Below, piece after piece: positions 1 through 12,300 of a stretch of 64,000 nucleotides of DNA. The notes beneath the pieces were generated by a model. It did not search any database. It was given only the letters and a program-made list of their open reading frames with translations, and had not been told where the DNA came from. Positions within the stretch are counted from its first letter, which is position 1. The number at the start of each line of letters is the position of its first letter. This DNA comes from Heliocidaris tuberculata (Eukaryota > Echinodermata > Echinoidea > Camarodonta > Echinometridae). The position numbers were made by a program, and so were the translations under genes. The stretch covers positions 12,126,971 through 12,190,970 of the forward strand of contig CM046850.1 of assembly GCA_025618425.1 (NCBI GenBank), read 5' to 3'.

Positions 1-1613
1 TTGTGAATAGGTGAAACTTTTGCTATTTTCATTTCATCTGGCATCCTCCCGCACTCTAAGGATAGATTAAAGATATATGCAAGGGCATGTGTTATGCAAG
101 CAGCACCATCTCGTAATAGTCGTCCAGGTATATTGTCGTAACCACAAGCCTTTTTTATATCTAGATTTGAGAGATGATTCAAAACCTCAGCTTCAGTCAC
201 AGGCTTCCAAAATAAAGAATTATCAGCTTGTGCCCCTAAGTAAGTTCTATGCGATATACTTTCATGTGGTAAAGCATCCGCTAAGTTCGGACCAATATTT
301 ACAAAGAAATTATTGAATTCATTTACAATATCATACATAGATGTAATGAGTGTATTTCTTCCATTGACCCTTTTGATAAGCTTGTCTACCTCAGCGACTT
401 GCGACATTTTTTTCTTTCCGACTAATAATTCATTAATGATACCCCATGTCATACTAGTATTCCACCGGTTAACATGTAATAAATTGCTATAATATGTTCT
501 CTTTGCATTCTTTAATACCGTAGTCAACACATTTCTATATTTCTTAAATTTTTTCACAACATCTTCATCGTGATTTGTCCTCAAGACTTTTGCGTACAAC
601 TTTTGTTTCTTTCGTATTGATTTAATTATCCCTGTCGTAATCCATGGTTTCCTTTTGATATCTTTCTTTTCCCCAATTCGTTTAGTTATCAGTGGTGCAT
701 GTTTATTACAAATATTAGAGAAAATTGTACAAAAACTAGAGTATGCAACATTCACATCGAGGCAACTAAATACCTCTTCCCAGTTCGAAACAGAAAGTTC
801 TTCTCTAAACTGTTCAACATTGTATTTCCTATAGCACCGATAAGTAATTTTTTTCTGATTCGAGCATTCTTGGGTTATATTCTTGAAAACTACAAACACT
901 GCAAAATGATCTGAAATGTCAGTTTGAATGACCCCTGAGTGACATTCAACAAAATCAATGTTTGAATAAATGTGGTCTAATAATGTAGACGATTCTTTAG
1001 TCACTCTTGTCGGTGATTTAATTAATTGTCCTAGTCCCACACATTGCAGAGATGATGTGAAATCATCTACTATATCTTCTGTACTTAACATATTCACATT
1101 AAAATCACCTAGGAGTACACATTTATGTTTATCAATTTTGAGTTGTTCCAGTGTATCTAACAAACTGTTTCGGAACTCTTTAACATTTGTATTAGGTTTT
1201 CTATACAATACAGCAACGATTATTGTAAGTGCATTAGTTATGTTAACTTGTAACCATAGAGATTCTGCATGAATAATGTCACAATTTAGGCGTGTGTACT
1301 TTAGGTGTGATTTGATATAAGCTCCAGCCCCTCCTCCTCTCACATCATTTTTTCGACAGTCTACCTCAAGAGTATAGCCTTGTAAATCTAAAAGAGAAGT
1401 ACATGTATTAGTCACCTCCCAGACTTCTGATAAACCAATAATATCAAATTTAGTATTGATACAATCTTCATACACCAGTTTAAGGTCTTCAAAATTTCTC
1501 ATCAAGGAGCGTATGTTAACATGAGTTAATTTAAAAGAACTAGATGTGTCAAAATTTAGAACATTATCAACATCATTAGGTAACACTTCATAAGAAAAAT
1601 TTGTGTCATTCAT
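1..1613 (-). CDS. LINE ORF2: endonuclease/reverse transcriptase (N-terminal part, runs off window)
   Basis: The minus strand is open from an ATG at 1613 to base 1 (537 codons) with no stop. The first about 240 residues form an APE-type endonuclease. HVNIRS lies near residue 31, LSEVW places the catalytic Glu at about 63, LLGDFN lies near 167-172, and ISDHF near 233-237. A linker rich in Lys/Arg follows. Near residue 495 the RT begins with KKACGYDNIPGRLL, typical of CR1/jockey-type LINEs. The protein nicks target DNA and copies the element RNA at the nick. A stop at 1641-1643 lies in frame upstream, so 1613 is the natural start. ORF1 ends 51 bp upstream. The open frame suggests a fairly young insertion, but the RT core and 3' end lie outside the window. 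Confidence 0.9.
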   Translation of the reverse strand, partial: MNDTNFSYEVLPNDVDNVLNFDTSSSFKLTHVNIRSLMRNFEDLKLVYEDCINTKFDIIGLSEVWEVTNTCTSLLDLQGYTLEVDCRKNDVRGGGAGAYIKSHLKYTRLNCDIIHAESLWLQVNITNALTIIVAVLYRKPNTNVKEFRNSLLDTLEQLKIDKHKCVLLGDFNVNMLSTEDIVDDFTSSLQCVGLGQLIKSPTRVTKESSTLLDHIYSNIDFVECHSGVIQTDISDHFAVFVVFKNITQECSNQKKITYRCYRKYNVEQFREELSVSNWEEVFSCLDVNVAYSSFCTIFSNICNKHAPLITKRIGEKKDIKRKPWITTGIIKSIRKKQKLYAKVLRTNHDEDVVKKFKKYRNVLTTVLKNAKRTYYSNLLHVNRWNTSMTWGIINELLVGKKKMSQVAEVDKLIKRVNGRNTLITSMYDIVNEFNNFFVNIGPNLADALPHESISHRTYLGAQADNSLFWKPVTEAEVLNHLSNLDIKKACGYDNIPGRLLRDGAACITHALAYIFNLSLECGRMPDEMKIAKVSPIH

Positions 1614-1664
1614 TAATATTTGGTGAGATTTCTTCTTGCCTTAAAAGTACAGGCCAATGTGCTT

Positions 1665-2606
1665 TTATTCCAAATAATGCAGTTTGAATCTTCGGTAATC
1701 TATGGTGTCCAGTCCTACTTCAAATAGATCATCGGGAGATACAATCCTTTTGAAGCTGTCATCTTTCAACTTGCAAACAATGTTTCCATTCTGTGTAGAA
1801 ACTCTTTTAACGGAAGGACTTGCTTTGGCAGCTTTGAGAACAGCAAACCTCATTGGAGTGATGTCTTCATTGATGTACACACCATCCAAATCCCCTTTCA
1901 GTTTGAAGCGGCCTGCATAAATGGCATCCCTCCTCCTCCTTAGTGAAAACCGCACCAATATCTGGCGCGACTTCCCCTCGGTCTTCTTTCCAACGCGGAA
2001 GCATTCTGAGATATCCTCTTTCGATATTGTGACACCTGTTTTGCCTGCGATTTTGACCACCTTTTCTTGTAGCATCTCTTCACTTTCCTCCTTTACCTCC
2101 TTTTGGTCATTTTCCTCATCTGGCTCCTCCCCCTCCTCTACACCAGTGATGCGGAGATTGTCCCGCCTCAGTTGTTGTGCTACCTCATCTTGGCTGTACT
2201 GGAGGCGGAGTAAGTGGGGGTTTACCTCCTGCTTCACGGCTGAGAGGCAGACATCTTTAACAGCCGTGACGATAGCTGGAATTGCTGCTTCTATGGCTGC
2301 TTTTACAGCCTTTGAAACTAGCTCAGCAAAATCTCCATTTTCTGTAGACTTCACATCTTGGAGGTGGTCCTTGACGTCAAAGTTAACGAAGATCCCCTTC
2401 TCCATCTCTTTTCCCTCCACTGGAGCCGCCATGCCTTGTGCAGCAAGAACCTTGTTATTGATATCTGGATTATCAACAAATGGGCGTCTGGGGGATGGGT
2501 GTCCTTGTGGTTTTTTTACGGCTTGGGGAAGAAACTTCCCTGCATTCCTCTCCTTGGATTTCTTCCCATGCATGATGTAAATGAAGGCAGGAAGATGGCA
2601 ACACAA
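1665..2606 (-). CDS. LINE ORF1 nucleic-acid-binding protein
   Basis: A 313-residue open frame lies directly upstream of ORF2 on the same strand. The N-terminus is basic (MHGKKSKERN begins at residue 12 and is a possible alternative start). Residues 95-180 are Ala/Glu/Lys-rich and probably helical or coiled coil. RRDNLRITGVEE near 147-158 and ECFRVGKK near 201-208 resemble the conserved part of L1-like ORF1 (transposase_22-type) proteins. RQILVRF and VYINEDITP follow. ORF1 proteins bind and chaperone the element RNA. The subfamily is inferred from order and motifs only. Confidence 0.8.
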   Translation of the reverse strand: MCCHLPAFIYIMHGKKSKERNAGKFLPQAVKKPQGHPSPRRPFVDNPDINNKVLAAQGMAAPVEGKEMEKGIFVNFDVKDHLQDVKSTENGDFAELVSKAVKAAIEAAIPAIVTAVKDVCLSAVKQEVNPHLLRLQYSQDEVAQQLRRDNLRITGVEEGEEPDEENDQKEVKEESEEMLQEKVVKIAGKTGVTISKEDISECFRVGKKTEGKSRQILVRFSLRRRRDAIYAGRFKLKGDLDGVYINEDITPMRFAVLKAAKASPSVKRVSTQNGNIVCKLKDDSFKRIVSPDDLFEVGLDTIDYRRFKLHYLE

Positions 2607-2700
2607 AATTTTCCACAGGTGGGACCAGAGAGGCAGTTTCTCAACTAGAGACTCGAAATACTGTTAAATAATTCACAAATTTTGAGACAAACGAGGATCC

Positions 2701-3023
2701 GTATTTGACTCCGACGGTGATGAGTGCGATGAGTATACAATACCATCACGCAAGGTGATATCTACGGTGCATATTGTTATTATTAAAACAGTTAAAAAAT
2801 GATGAATTCCTGGAGCAAAGAGCAAGACGTCATGTCTGATATGGAATATATTAGAAGAATAATAATCATCAGGACATGAACTCCATGCTCTTAAGCACAC
2901 CTTATAGGAAAGCTGCAACTGCAATTTGTATTGCTCTTTTGAAAAAGTTTAGAGTTAACTTGCAGGAAGAAAGGAAAATGTCAAACAAAAGATTTGTTTG
3001 TTGTAGCATGGCTTTAAATGCTT
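2701..3023. other. No gene recognised
   Basis: This AT-rich stretch lies upstream of the LINE. Its right part (about 2900-3023) resembles 3625-3830 weakly, sharing the motif CAAACAAAAG and a CTTTAAA.TGC block. It is probably one copy of an old repeat that the 3024-3623 element interrupts. Confidence 0.4.
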
Positions 3024-3623
3024 CCTGGGGGGGTGATTCACTAACAGCTAAAATAAATCCCAAATAAGAAAAAAATCAATTTTAGGAACAATATCCATCC
3101 TAAGAGCGATATCGCTTTTAGTGACTGATTCACTAAGGTATTTGGGATTGATTCCAGCCTCTGAATTAATTTTAAGGTTGGGAGTGATCCGGATCGCTCC
3201 TAACAATCACAAACGGTCACTCCACTGCATGCCCGCCCGCGCCCCAACCTGGGCGCGGCTATGCTGTGCCTGCCTGCACGCCCATTGCCCTAGCCATAGG
3301 CCCTAGCCCTGTGTATGTCCAGTCGATGCGTGCGCACAATTAATGCAGTAGCTAGGTAACGCGCACTAGCTACGCGCTAAGTAGAGAATTAGGTCGGGTG
3401 ACTGAGGGGCGGTGACTGAAATTTGAGTACGTTGATTGGTTGGAATGAGTGCGCTCGTAAATATTCATTTGCGCTCATATATATTCATGATAAAATTGAT
3501 TCCATTCTTAAAGCGATTTAGTGATTCAGTAAGGTGGAATTAATTTTAAGCTGGGAATGAAATCAATCCCGAAAATTGATTTTAGGAATGATATCGATCC
3601 CAGTTAGTGAATCACCCCCCAGG
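3024..3623. mobile_element. MITE with CCTGGGGGG/CCCCCCAGG terminal inverted repeats
   Basis: The left end CCTGGGGGGGTGATTCACTA is mirrored by TAGTGAATCACCCCCCAGG at 3605-3623. Sub-terminal motifs (AATCAATTTTAGGA, GTGATTCA) also recur in inverted order. Length is 600 bp with no coding capacity. A target-site duplication is not clear. Confidence 0.7.
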
Positions 3624-3624
3624 T

Positions 3625-3930
3625 CTTTAAACTGCATCATTAGAAAGCAAAGAGAAAAGAAACTTAGCTCTCAAAGAGAGAGCCATGATCAGGAAAGCAT
3701 TGTGTCAAGTTGAACTTTATAAGCTGGGATAGCTCGCATAATGAAAAGAATGTAATCAAACAAAAGTTCAGTTTACCAGGGCACTATTTTGATGCATTCT
3801 GCTCTTTATACTGCATCATTAGAGACCAAGAAGTAAAGAAATTTGGCTTTAGGTCTATATAGAGGAAAGAGCAGGAAGGTATAGTTTCAAGTTTTTAACA
3901 GAGGCGTAATTTAGAAGGAGAGAGAAAAAA
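3625..3930. repeat. Two diverged direct repeats flanking the MITE
   Basis: CTGCATCATTAGA occurs at about 3632 and 3821, followed each time by similar A-rich sequence (AAAGAAA, TTTCAAGTT-like). The two copies are about 190 bp apart. The 3024-3623 MITE sits at the edge of the first copy. Confidence 0.5.
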
Positions 3931-3959
3931 AAATCAATAATCATCAGAGCGTCTATTAC

Positions 3960-4440
3960 TTCTTAAAGGTTGGTCACAACCGGTCGTGCACCTTTTTGCG
4001 TGTGGTCTGCAATGGATTTTCTAGAAAATCCTTGCGTCGCACGCACGGGTCTGCACGTTTTTTTTCCAAGCACGTAGGAGGGAGCACGCAAGACAGGCAA
4101 GAAGGCTGTAGGACATGTCCAACAATCTCTGTGTGTGGCTATGTGTTTTGATGAACGCATGTGACACACGCAGCCATCGTACTTCCTGCACGTCCTTCTT
4201 GCGACCATCGCACGGGCTGCTTGCGGAGGTCTCACAAAGCCAATGGCTCCATACGGAGCCGTGACATGTCGCGTGTTGGTTTCACGTCGGTTGCATGGTA
4301 CCTGTACGGGGCTGTACATTCGCCTCAAGAGTTCTTGCAGATAAGAGGGAGTATGTTAATGAGGAGGGTGCAAGACTCCCAAGAGGAGGTGCAGAGAGAT
4401 ACACGACTGGTTGTGACCCTGACAAAAGAAGGACTTACAA
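3960..4440. mobile_element. Foldback/MITE-like element
   Basis: GTCACAACCGGTCGTG at about 3970 is inverted at about 4402-4417 (CACGACTGGTTGTGAC), with extended flanking similarity. The interior is GC-rich and rich in CACGCA/TGCACG motifs. The open frames here are products of this composition and are not called as genes. Confidence 0.6.
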
Positions 4441-4780
4441 ATTGCAGGAGGTGGCACATAGATTCGTGATCCTTTATTGTCTCTGAACAATTTCAGCTTT
4501 GTTGCCGAAAAAACAACTTTGGGTAAATGACATAATTAGCATAAATCTAAATGGCCCCTTCGAAGCAATATTTAGCAGTGAAAGACAACTTACGCAGAAT
4601 GTTAAACTGATCTACGTATTATTCTTTTTGCACGATGATAACCAAATGCAATTGTTGTTCATCTTTACATGCAACCTGTGAGACAACAAAAAAGAGGATA
4701 CACAGTAACGTCCGATAATAATGTATGATACCTCTATGTAGGGGTTTTGTGGGGCGTCCATTTTAATGTTATTTTTTAGA

Positions 4781-5115
4781 TAAAGTTAAGTTAATGTAAA
4801 TACCAACTTAATTATGCTTGAACAACTGAAAGCATATATCTTACAGTTCGAATATGGACCTACAATTTCCTGGTTGAATGAAAGTACGCATACCCTAAAT
4901 GTTTAAAATAAAGTAATTAAACGGGTTCGGGGTTTTCCATGAAAGGTCGACTTTCATTCAGCCAGGAAATTGTAGGTCCATGTTCTAATTGTAAGAAATA
5001 CACACAAATATTTTAATGTTATTTTTTTTTCTTCATTTAAATGTCACGTAAAGTTCATGGAAATACCACCTTAATTACGTTTGAACAACTGAAAGTGTAT
5101 ATATTTTCTAGGTTC
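4781..5115. repeat. Direct repeats enclosing a hairpin
   Basis: ATGGACCTACAATTTCCTGG (from about 4853) is inverted in the block ending near 4982, with about 75 bp between the arms. Outside this, the direct repeats TGAACAACTGAAAG (about 4818 and 5083) continue for about 70 bp each. This looks like a small composite nonautonomous element. Confidence 0.65.
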
Positions 5116-5436
5116 TTAAAATGTCAAATCGACTATATACCAGCATAACAAAGGCTCAACGAGTAGCAGGGTATAGATGGTTACTACAGACTTTTAAAAA
5201 ATCTAGTTGGCATTAAAGATGAAACTTTGGAAGTATCTTTCTCAAAGAAATACTTTTTCAGAGCCCTGCTATTCTTGAGTTTCAAAAACTATTATCTCCA
5301 CTAATACTCACTGTCTAGAGTTGACCTTTATATGAAATTAAAGCTTATGAAATGGAAAATAATAATCAATAATAAAATCAAATTTGAAAAAAATATGACT
5401 ACTGTCTCATTTTTGACTTAACGGGTAACATATTTA
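5116..5436. other. No feature recognised
   Basis: AT-rich sequence. No coding potential, inverted repeat or RNA gene was noticed. Confidence 0.3.
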
Positions 5437-5583
5437 TATAATATTGAATGGCCTTGAGTGGGATGCAAGGGTATATCGCACAAGCTATAAGCATATTTCA
5501 CGAGTCGGCATGACGAGTGAAATATTTTCAAAGCGAGTACGATATACCTTTATGTCCCACAAAAGAAAAGCCATTCAATATTA
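5437..5583. mobile_element. Palindromic MITE of about 145 bp
   Basis: ATATTGAATGGC at the left is mirrored by GCCATTCAATAT at the right. The inner blocks GTGGGAT/GTCCCAC and GGTATATCGCA/CGATATACC are also mirrored. Length and symmetry fit a MITE. Confidence 0.65.
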
Positions 5584-5764
5584 TTATTGTTAATTGTATG
5601 AAACCCAGCTCCTCAATTTTTGTATTGACTTCAATATAAAACACAGTTAGAAAAAACATTATTTTGTCCCTACCCAAGCATCTTTCAAGGGCTGCACGCA
5701 TACATCCATTGTCTTAACCTTTGCGTATTTAAACGCGTATTCTCCTTTTTACGCGGCACACGCA

Positions 5765-5890
5765 CCCCAAACCATGAGATATAGAAATATATTGCATGGT
5801 CATCAGGGTACTTTTACACAAACCATGAGATATTGTTTTAAAATTGCGCGGTCCTCTGTGTACTTTTGAGCAAACCATGAGATACGCCAA
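5765..5890. repeat. Short tandem repeat, three units of about 52 bp
   Basis: AACCATGAGATA recurs at 5769, 5821 and 5873, with related spacer sequence (GCGCGGTC/GTACTTTT). No gene is seen. Confidence 0.6.
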
Positions 5891-5940
5891 TTTTTCTGGT
5901 CGCCTGAAAACCGTTCATAAAAATAATTTCTATTCTTTAG

Positions 5941-5985
5941 ATTACCTCTTTTTCACAGAGTGGAGCACAGATGGTGGCTCATGTA
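5941..5985 (+). pseudogene. Truncated duplicate of exon 1 (pseudo-exon)
   Basis: The stretch after TTCTTTAG reads [13 protein letters not shown], a near copy of the true exon at 6173 ([13 protein letters not shown]). It includes similar pyrimidine-rich sequence before the acceptor. Similarity is lost after about 45 bp and no donor is evident. It is most likely a partial tandem duplication 231 bp upstream of the functional acceptor. Confidence 0.65.
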
Positions 5986-6172
5986 GGGGCTGTTTGTTCC
6001 TTGTTCCAATTCTGCCTTCATATTTTAACCAGCTTTTGCAGTAATAAAGATCCACCTGAATAAAAATGTCCTCTATAAAGGCAGTTTTGGAAAGTTTAAA
6101 TGGTGAAAGGGATTCATGAAAACTGTCTGTGATACATAAAAAACAATGGATTGATTTCTGTCTTTTTTTCAG

Positions 6173-6320
6173 GATTACCTCTTTTTCACTGAGTGGGGCA
6201 CAGACAGTGGTTTGCATGCAGTCAACCTCAACAAACAGGAACTGGTCAAGAGCATGGTTGTATCAAAAGTAGCTTATGGAGTTCGCATGTACGATGATAC
6301 CAGGCAACCAGATGGAATAA
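6173..6320 (+). CDS. Exon 1 in window: end of a YWTD propeller
   Basis: Acceptor TTTTTTTCAG precedes GAT and donor GTAAGC follows; the exon starts in phase 0 and ends in phase 1. It encodes [19 protein letters not shown] and ends [22 protein letters not shown] is a YWTD-type strand, and the MYDDTRQP ending matches the last blade before an EGF module. Earlier blades must lie upstream of the window. Confidence 0.88.
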
Positions 6321-9300
6321 GTAAGCTATCTAATACTCTTTTTTTTTCTTATGGGTCTATTCATGCCATGTTGGTGTGCATGGGTGGGTGGGAATATTGA
6401 TTGGTTTATGGAAAGTGTTTTTTTTTCTTTCTTTTTTGAAGGATGACATTTAAACGTATTAGAGCCCCTGATTGGTATAAAATGCTCGCTTCAATGTTCA
6501 TGTTTGCATGCATCATCATCAGAATATTGATTACATGCAATAGAATCCTGAAGAATGTTTGCATCTAATTCACTTCTACCCTCCCCCAGCTTTGTGTGTA
6601 ACAGTGACCTATCAGCAAATTACACTTCCTTCAAAGTGCTGAAAATAAAAATCTATCAATATCTCCAGAAGAATATCCTGAGTGTAACAAAATCTAAATC
6701 ATAATTTACTTGGACAGACATGTCTTTAAATGATCTTTCAAAGAAGGATGTTTTCATCTTCAGGAATGATGAACATATGTATTTTATTCAATATTCCCCC
6801 AAACACACAGTACCCTTATCATGCTTAATACATTGTCCTCTTCACCTTTCCTGCAGGTGTCTGTGATGAGGAATCATGTGACCACCTGTGCTTACCAAGG
6901 TCAACAGAGGGCTTTGTCTGTCACTGCAGCATTGGTTTTACCTTGGCAGATGACAATCGTACTTGCAATGTCGGTAAGCGTAACAGGCCTTTAAAGATCG
7001 TCATATGTTAATTGGCTTTAATTTTTGCCTTAGGACAACTGCTTCCCTTTGACTACCTCTGCTGGACAACTGCATATTGCCCCACTATATGCATATCTCG
7101 GAGGACACTTTCAACCCTAAGAACATCCAGGACAACTACTCCTAGCAAACTATGCCTGTAGTACAACCACATGCATCCCATAATCATATGGACAAGTACT
7201 CTCTGGACAAGTACACTGTCCCTCTTTGGCAAAACTACCCCAAAGTGATAACCAACTAAGAAAAATTAAAGGTGGGGGGGGGGGGGGGGGGGGGGTAGTT
7301 TCATGGTGCAGTAGGAGGGAGGCAGTTGTACAATGTACCAGTTGTAATTGTCCTGAATGATAAGTTGTCCAAGTGGGTAGTTGTTTGGGGGATACCAACG
7401 TCTTACAGGTGTAAAACATTCTCTGCAAATTTAACAAATAAGTGGATTTTTTTCTTATTGATAAACAGTCAGTCAGCAGCCTGTGCGAAAAGTGCTTTTG
7501 TGGATCTTGTATTCACGCCAGAGTGAGGATTATGACTATTCATGAGCAGAAGGGTATGATAGAAAACTGCCAATTACTTCGCTGTTTCAGAACGGAATTT
7601 TATAATTTTTATCTCAAATGAAAGAAGAATGATAATTCTATCGATTCAACTTTAACTTAGCAGTTTGATTAAGAAGACTTTTAGAAATAGATAGACCATT
7701 TACGTGTGAAATCGAATGACATAACCTTGACGAAAAAGGATGAAAAACTATTGGTCATGTATTGTGCATCAAGGGACTTTCTAGATCAGTAGAATCGTGA
7801 AAGAGTACTCTTTCAGAACTGACCAAAAACTTGATGATTTAGCTTTTATACCAGTCAGGACTTTGGCAAATTCAACCAAGTTACAGATTATTCCCATCCA
7901 AAAATAAGATCATGCCGAATGGCGCAACATGACTGGTCCGTTCACCATGCAAGTCACACAACACGTTGTCTGCTAGAGATACATGTAGGACTGAACAAAT
8001 CATGTGCATGGATGTACTATGTCTGTCCACTCATACACCTACACATACTTACATATGATTCTAGTACAACTTTGTACATGTAAAGTACAGTACAGTGTAC
8101 CAGTACCCCTGCATTGCTGTTCCTGTCTAAATGACGGCAGTCAGTTCTTTGTGTATTAGCAGGTATTTTTTTCCAGATAGGTCATCTATGAGGAAGGGCA
8201 AAATATTTATTTAACACTTCATTTTCATCTTAAAAACCCAAATTTTGTAGCGGAGTTAACGTTATTAGTCCCTAAATCAGGTAAGTTAGCAAATGTTGAT
8301 AAATTATATCCTCCCTACATTGATCTTGGTGCAGCTTTTAAGCTATTGCAACAGTGAATGTTCGACAAGACTGAAGTCACTAACCACAGCAGCCACTGAG
8401 AGCATGCCATCCTGGTGCACTCAGGGTAGTGTACTGGACATTCAACCCTTCACTGGCTTTCATAGTGTATTTTGTGCGGAAAAAGGTTGAAAGAAAGCCA
8501 TATTTTCTTTGGCAAATACATTGTGCATCCAATATGATTTTAGTTCATTGTCAGCACCAACAATTCAACTCGAAGACCATCAACTTCACTTAGATTTTAA
8601 AACTTTATACCAGTCAGGAGGTCAGAGGAAGCAAATAAAGGTTAAAATTGCTCCCCACAAAGTCAGAAATTTTAATCTATTCTGAACAGAAAAAAAACAT
8701 ATCCAAATCTGAATGAATATAGTCAAGTTATATTCCAAAATAAATAGCGAAATGGCGCAGAGAAGTACCCCTACCATAGCTGATCCTTTTCTACATTGTT
8801 TGCGATTAAGAGATACTTTCTTGACCCCTAGCAAATATCGCACAAAGTCTCACAATATCTTGTTGCATGAGACTCAGTAATCCAGTGCCTGGCAATCTCC
8901 ACGAAATCCTCTCTTTCGGCTCATTATTGCACGCACTGTGGACTGACTGTAAAGATATGTTTTATTCATGAAAACTTTTAAAACAAAATTGGACCATTTT
9001 TCTTGCTGTTTGTGTTACAGACATCTTGGAAGACAACTTTGTCCTGATGGCAGACACCCACATTCCAGGCATCTTCCAGATTAGCATGGATGATTCCATG
9101 ACCCGATTTACTGCCCTTCCCCTTGAAGACATGGTACGAACCATCGCCTTAGCCTATGACCCTATAGAGACCCGAGTCTACTGGACGGACGTCAGGCTTG
9201 GTTCTTTCAGCCGAGCTTTCCTCAATGGGAGTGGACAGGAGACACTAGGAAGATCGGGTGTTGACGGTAAGAGCTGTCTACACTCATTTGGACTATGTTT

Positions 9301-12300
9301 TGTGTAGGACAGAAATAGTTTGTGTCTTTATCATAATAATAATAATACCCCTTGGATTATTTTTTCTCATTCCCTCATATTTCACACTAAATATGTTTAT
9401 CTAATGATGAAAAAACAAAAAGGAAGATTGATCTGTGTCTTTGTATATCATTTTCCCTTTTTAAAAATTACTTTTAAGACCTAGATGTTGGGTATATTTT
9501 TTTTCCTGTACCTTTCAAAGAATGTACTTTCCATTATATATGATTTAATTAAAGGACATGCAATATGAAATAAACTAAAAATGAACTAGCTAATTACCCC
9601 TTGACCTATTTGCCAAATACCATAACCTCCTTGTTGGACAATTACCCTGGAATAATTACACCTGTGACAATTGCCTGAAAAGATATTACCCCAGGACAAC
9701 TGAATCACTGATATTTTTCTAGTGGAAACTGATTGATGTATGGAATTAGTTTTTTCTCTGTATTTGTAAAGCATAGTTCCATTCATCCATTAGACCATGT
9801 TCTTTCTATATCTTCCACTGTCAAACTTATCATAAACATGTTCTGTATTGTCTACAGGTATTATCGTCATTGCAAAAGATTTTTCTTCTTATATATCTTC
9901 TCATTCTTTATGACTCACTATTTAAACAAAATCATATACAGCATGTAAATACTTGCAAATTTTTATAAAAAATGGAAAGAAGGCTTAAAACCCATGTGCA
10001 GTTTTGTCTCCCCCATCTTTAGCAATATTAGCTAACAAAACAAATCAGAAAATACCTTATATGCCTGAGTGTGCACACACATGTAAATTCCAACTACTTT
10101 GGCATGCACCAGATACATGCATGTATGAAATCTATGGTCACCTGTGTGTCAGAGATTTCTACAGATGCGCAAAGAAGTATTGTAGCATAGGGCTTTGTGT
10201 AGCTGCAATCTAGTATTCCTTTCATATTTTTTTACTAAAATCCATAGGAAATCATGCATGGACAGGACATAAAATATATGATGCAAGTTGAATATTATGA
10301 GACTATTTAACATGTTTCATTTCAATTTCCATTTTGCTACCATTACTACTTCACTTGTTTTGTACAATGCTACATGTAAATGTATGTTTAATAGATCATA
10401 ACTTGTAACTTAGTAAAGAAATAATTGGATTATTCATTTCCTTTAACAAAAGTCAAGCAAAGAAGCAGTGAAACTTAAGAGGTTTAACTTTTAAGAGATA
10501 ATATGTCATCTGTGTGACTGATAAGCTTGCTTGTACACCATCAGAAAAATATGAAAGGATTCTTTTGTAAGTATCCTAACTATTTTACTAAACTGTAAAC
10601 TGGGAGAGAAGAGAAAGAAATAATATGTATCCCCTTTTGGACCTGTTTTTAGCAAAATATAAGAAGTACCATCTATGGAAAAGCAGGGTTTTCAGCAGAT
10701 ATCTGTTTCCCTTGGTCAAAATTGAGTTGAATGGCCACTAACCCTGGATATTTTCATTCAGAAATCCCTCATGCTTCCTATGAGTATGCAGTGTGTTATG
10801 TACTCATGGGGGAGAGATAAGATATACCCTGTGAATTTTCTTTGTAGATGTAACACACTCCAGTGGAAACACCATAGTAGAAATCATGTTCAAATAGTTT
10901 TCTTCATCTCTCTTCTAATTTTTGTCTCGCCTGCATAGTAGGGTGAGACTATAGGCATCACTATTTTTGTTGTCGACATTGTCTGAGTCGTCAACAATCA
11001 TGCTGTAATCACAATAACTTTCTATGGATTTGAGGTAGAATCACCAAATTCAATACTACAGGTACATCTCTTTAAAGGCACAGGTCAAATCTGAAAATGA
11101 GTCGAATCTGACCAAGGTCAAAGGTCAATGAACTTTCTCCAAAAAGCACTGTAATTAGATTACTTTCTATGGATTTAAGGTAGAATCACCAAATTCATAC
11201 CACAGGTACATCTATTAAAGGTGCAGGTCAAGTTTGAAAATGAGTTGAATATGACCAAGGTCAAAGGTCAAAAGGTCAATGAACTTTCTGACAAAAGCAC
11301 TGTAGTAACTATAACTTCCTATGGATTTGAGGTAGAAACACCAAATTCATACCACAGGTTTATCTATTAAAGGCTCAGGTCAAGTTTGCAAATTAATCGA
11401 ATCTGACCCTGGTCAAAGGTCATTGAACTTTCTCCAGAAAGCACTGTAATCACAATAACTTTCTATGGATTTTAGGTACCATCACCAAATTCATACCGCA
11501 GGTACATCTCATATAGCGACATGAAGGCGAGACAACGCTTGGCATTTGCCTCATTTTTTTATTATGATGAAAAGTTTTAATCATGTTCATTGATGAGACA
11601 AAAGAAAGATTGAAATAAAAGTCTGTTTGTCCCATCTTCCCAGTGAATGCCCCAGAATATACCTGTAGTATCGTCGATGAATCTATGGTGGTATGTAGAG
11701 ATTATAATGAAATCGGTGTAACATTTGGTGAGTGAATTTGATCTTGATTGAACAAGTACATGCAGGTAGAGCTAGAGGTAAAAGTGCACCATAGAGGGCA
11801 AGGGCACCTTTAAATCATAATCATTATGATTATGTTTTCTTTTCTTGTTCTTTGTCGATGATTCTGCAATACAGTAGGTAATGTGTTCTGGTGACAGTTG
11901 CTCCACACTCAATATACTACATTAACCAAATTCCTACCTTCAACCCTAGACCAATCAATATAACTAACCCTAATCCTAACCCTCACCATAAACCTAATGT
12001 AAAGCCCAATTGCAACCCTAACCCTATGTCTTTGATGATATAAAGCATGGAGCAATTGTGGCCAGAGCTAATATTGGATATACAAGGTGACATGTGAGTT
12101 TTGCTCACATTTCAGATTTCTGAACATGTACATGCCAGCCCATAAAATTGCCTACTTTGAGGGCATCAAAGAAAACGCAACCATCTATTGAACATTGTTT
12201 TCATGCATTTTTTGGCAGCAATTAGGAAGGCTATCAAAGCTAAATAGAATTTGTTGAGCTATGAAAACTTTTAAGAGATACCTTCAGCCATGGCATTACT

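Larger units (their letters stand above)
1..2700 (-). mobile_element. CR1/jockey-type non-LTR retrotransposon, 5' part
   Basis: ORF1 and ORF2 lie in the same orientation, 51 bp apart. The 5' limit is uncertain: ORF1 starts at 2606 and no clear boundary is visible in the next few hundred bases. The 3' end is outside the window. It is antisense to the large gene that follows. Confidence 0.75.
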
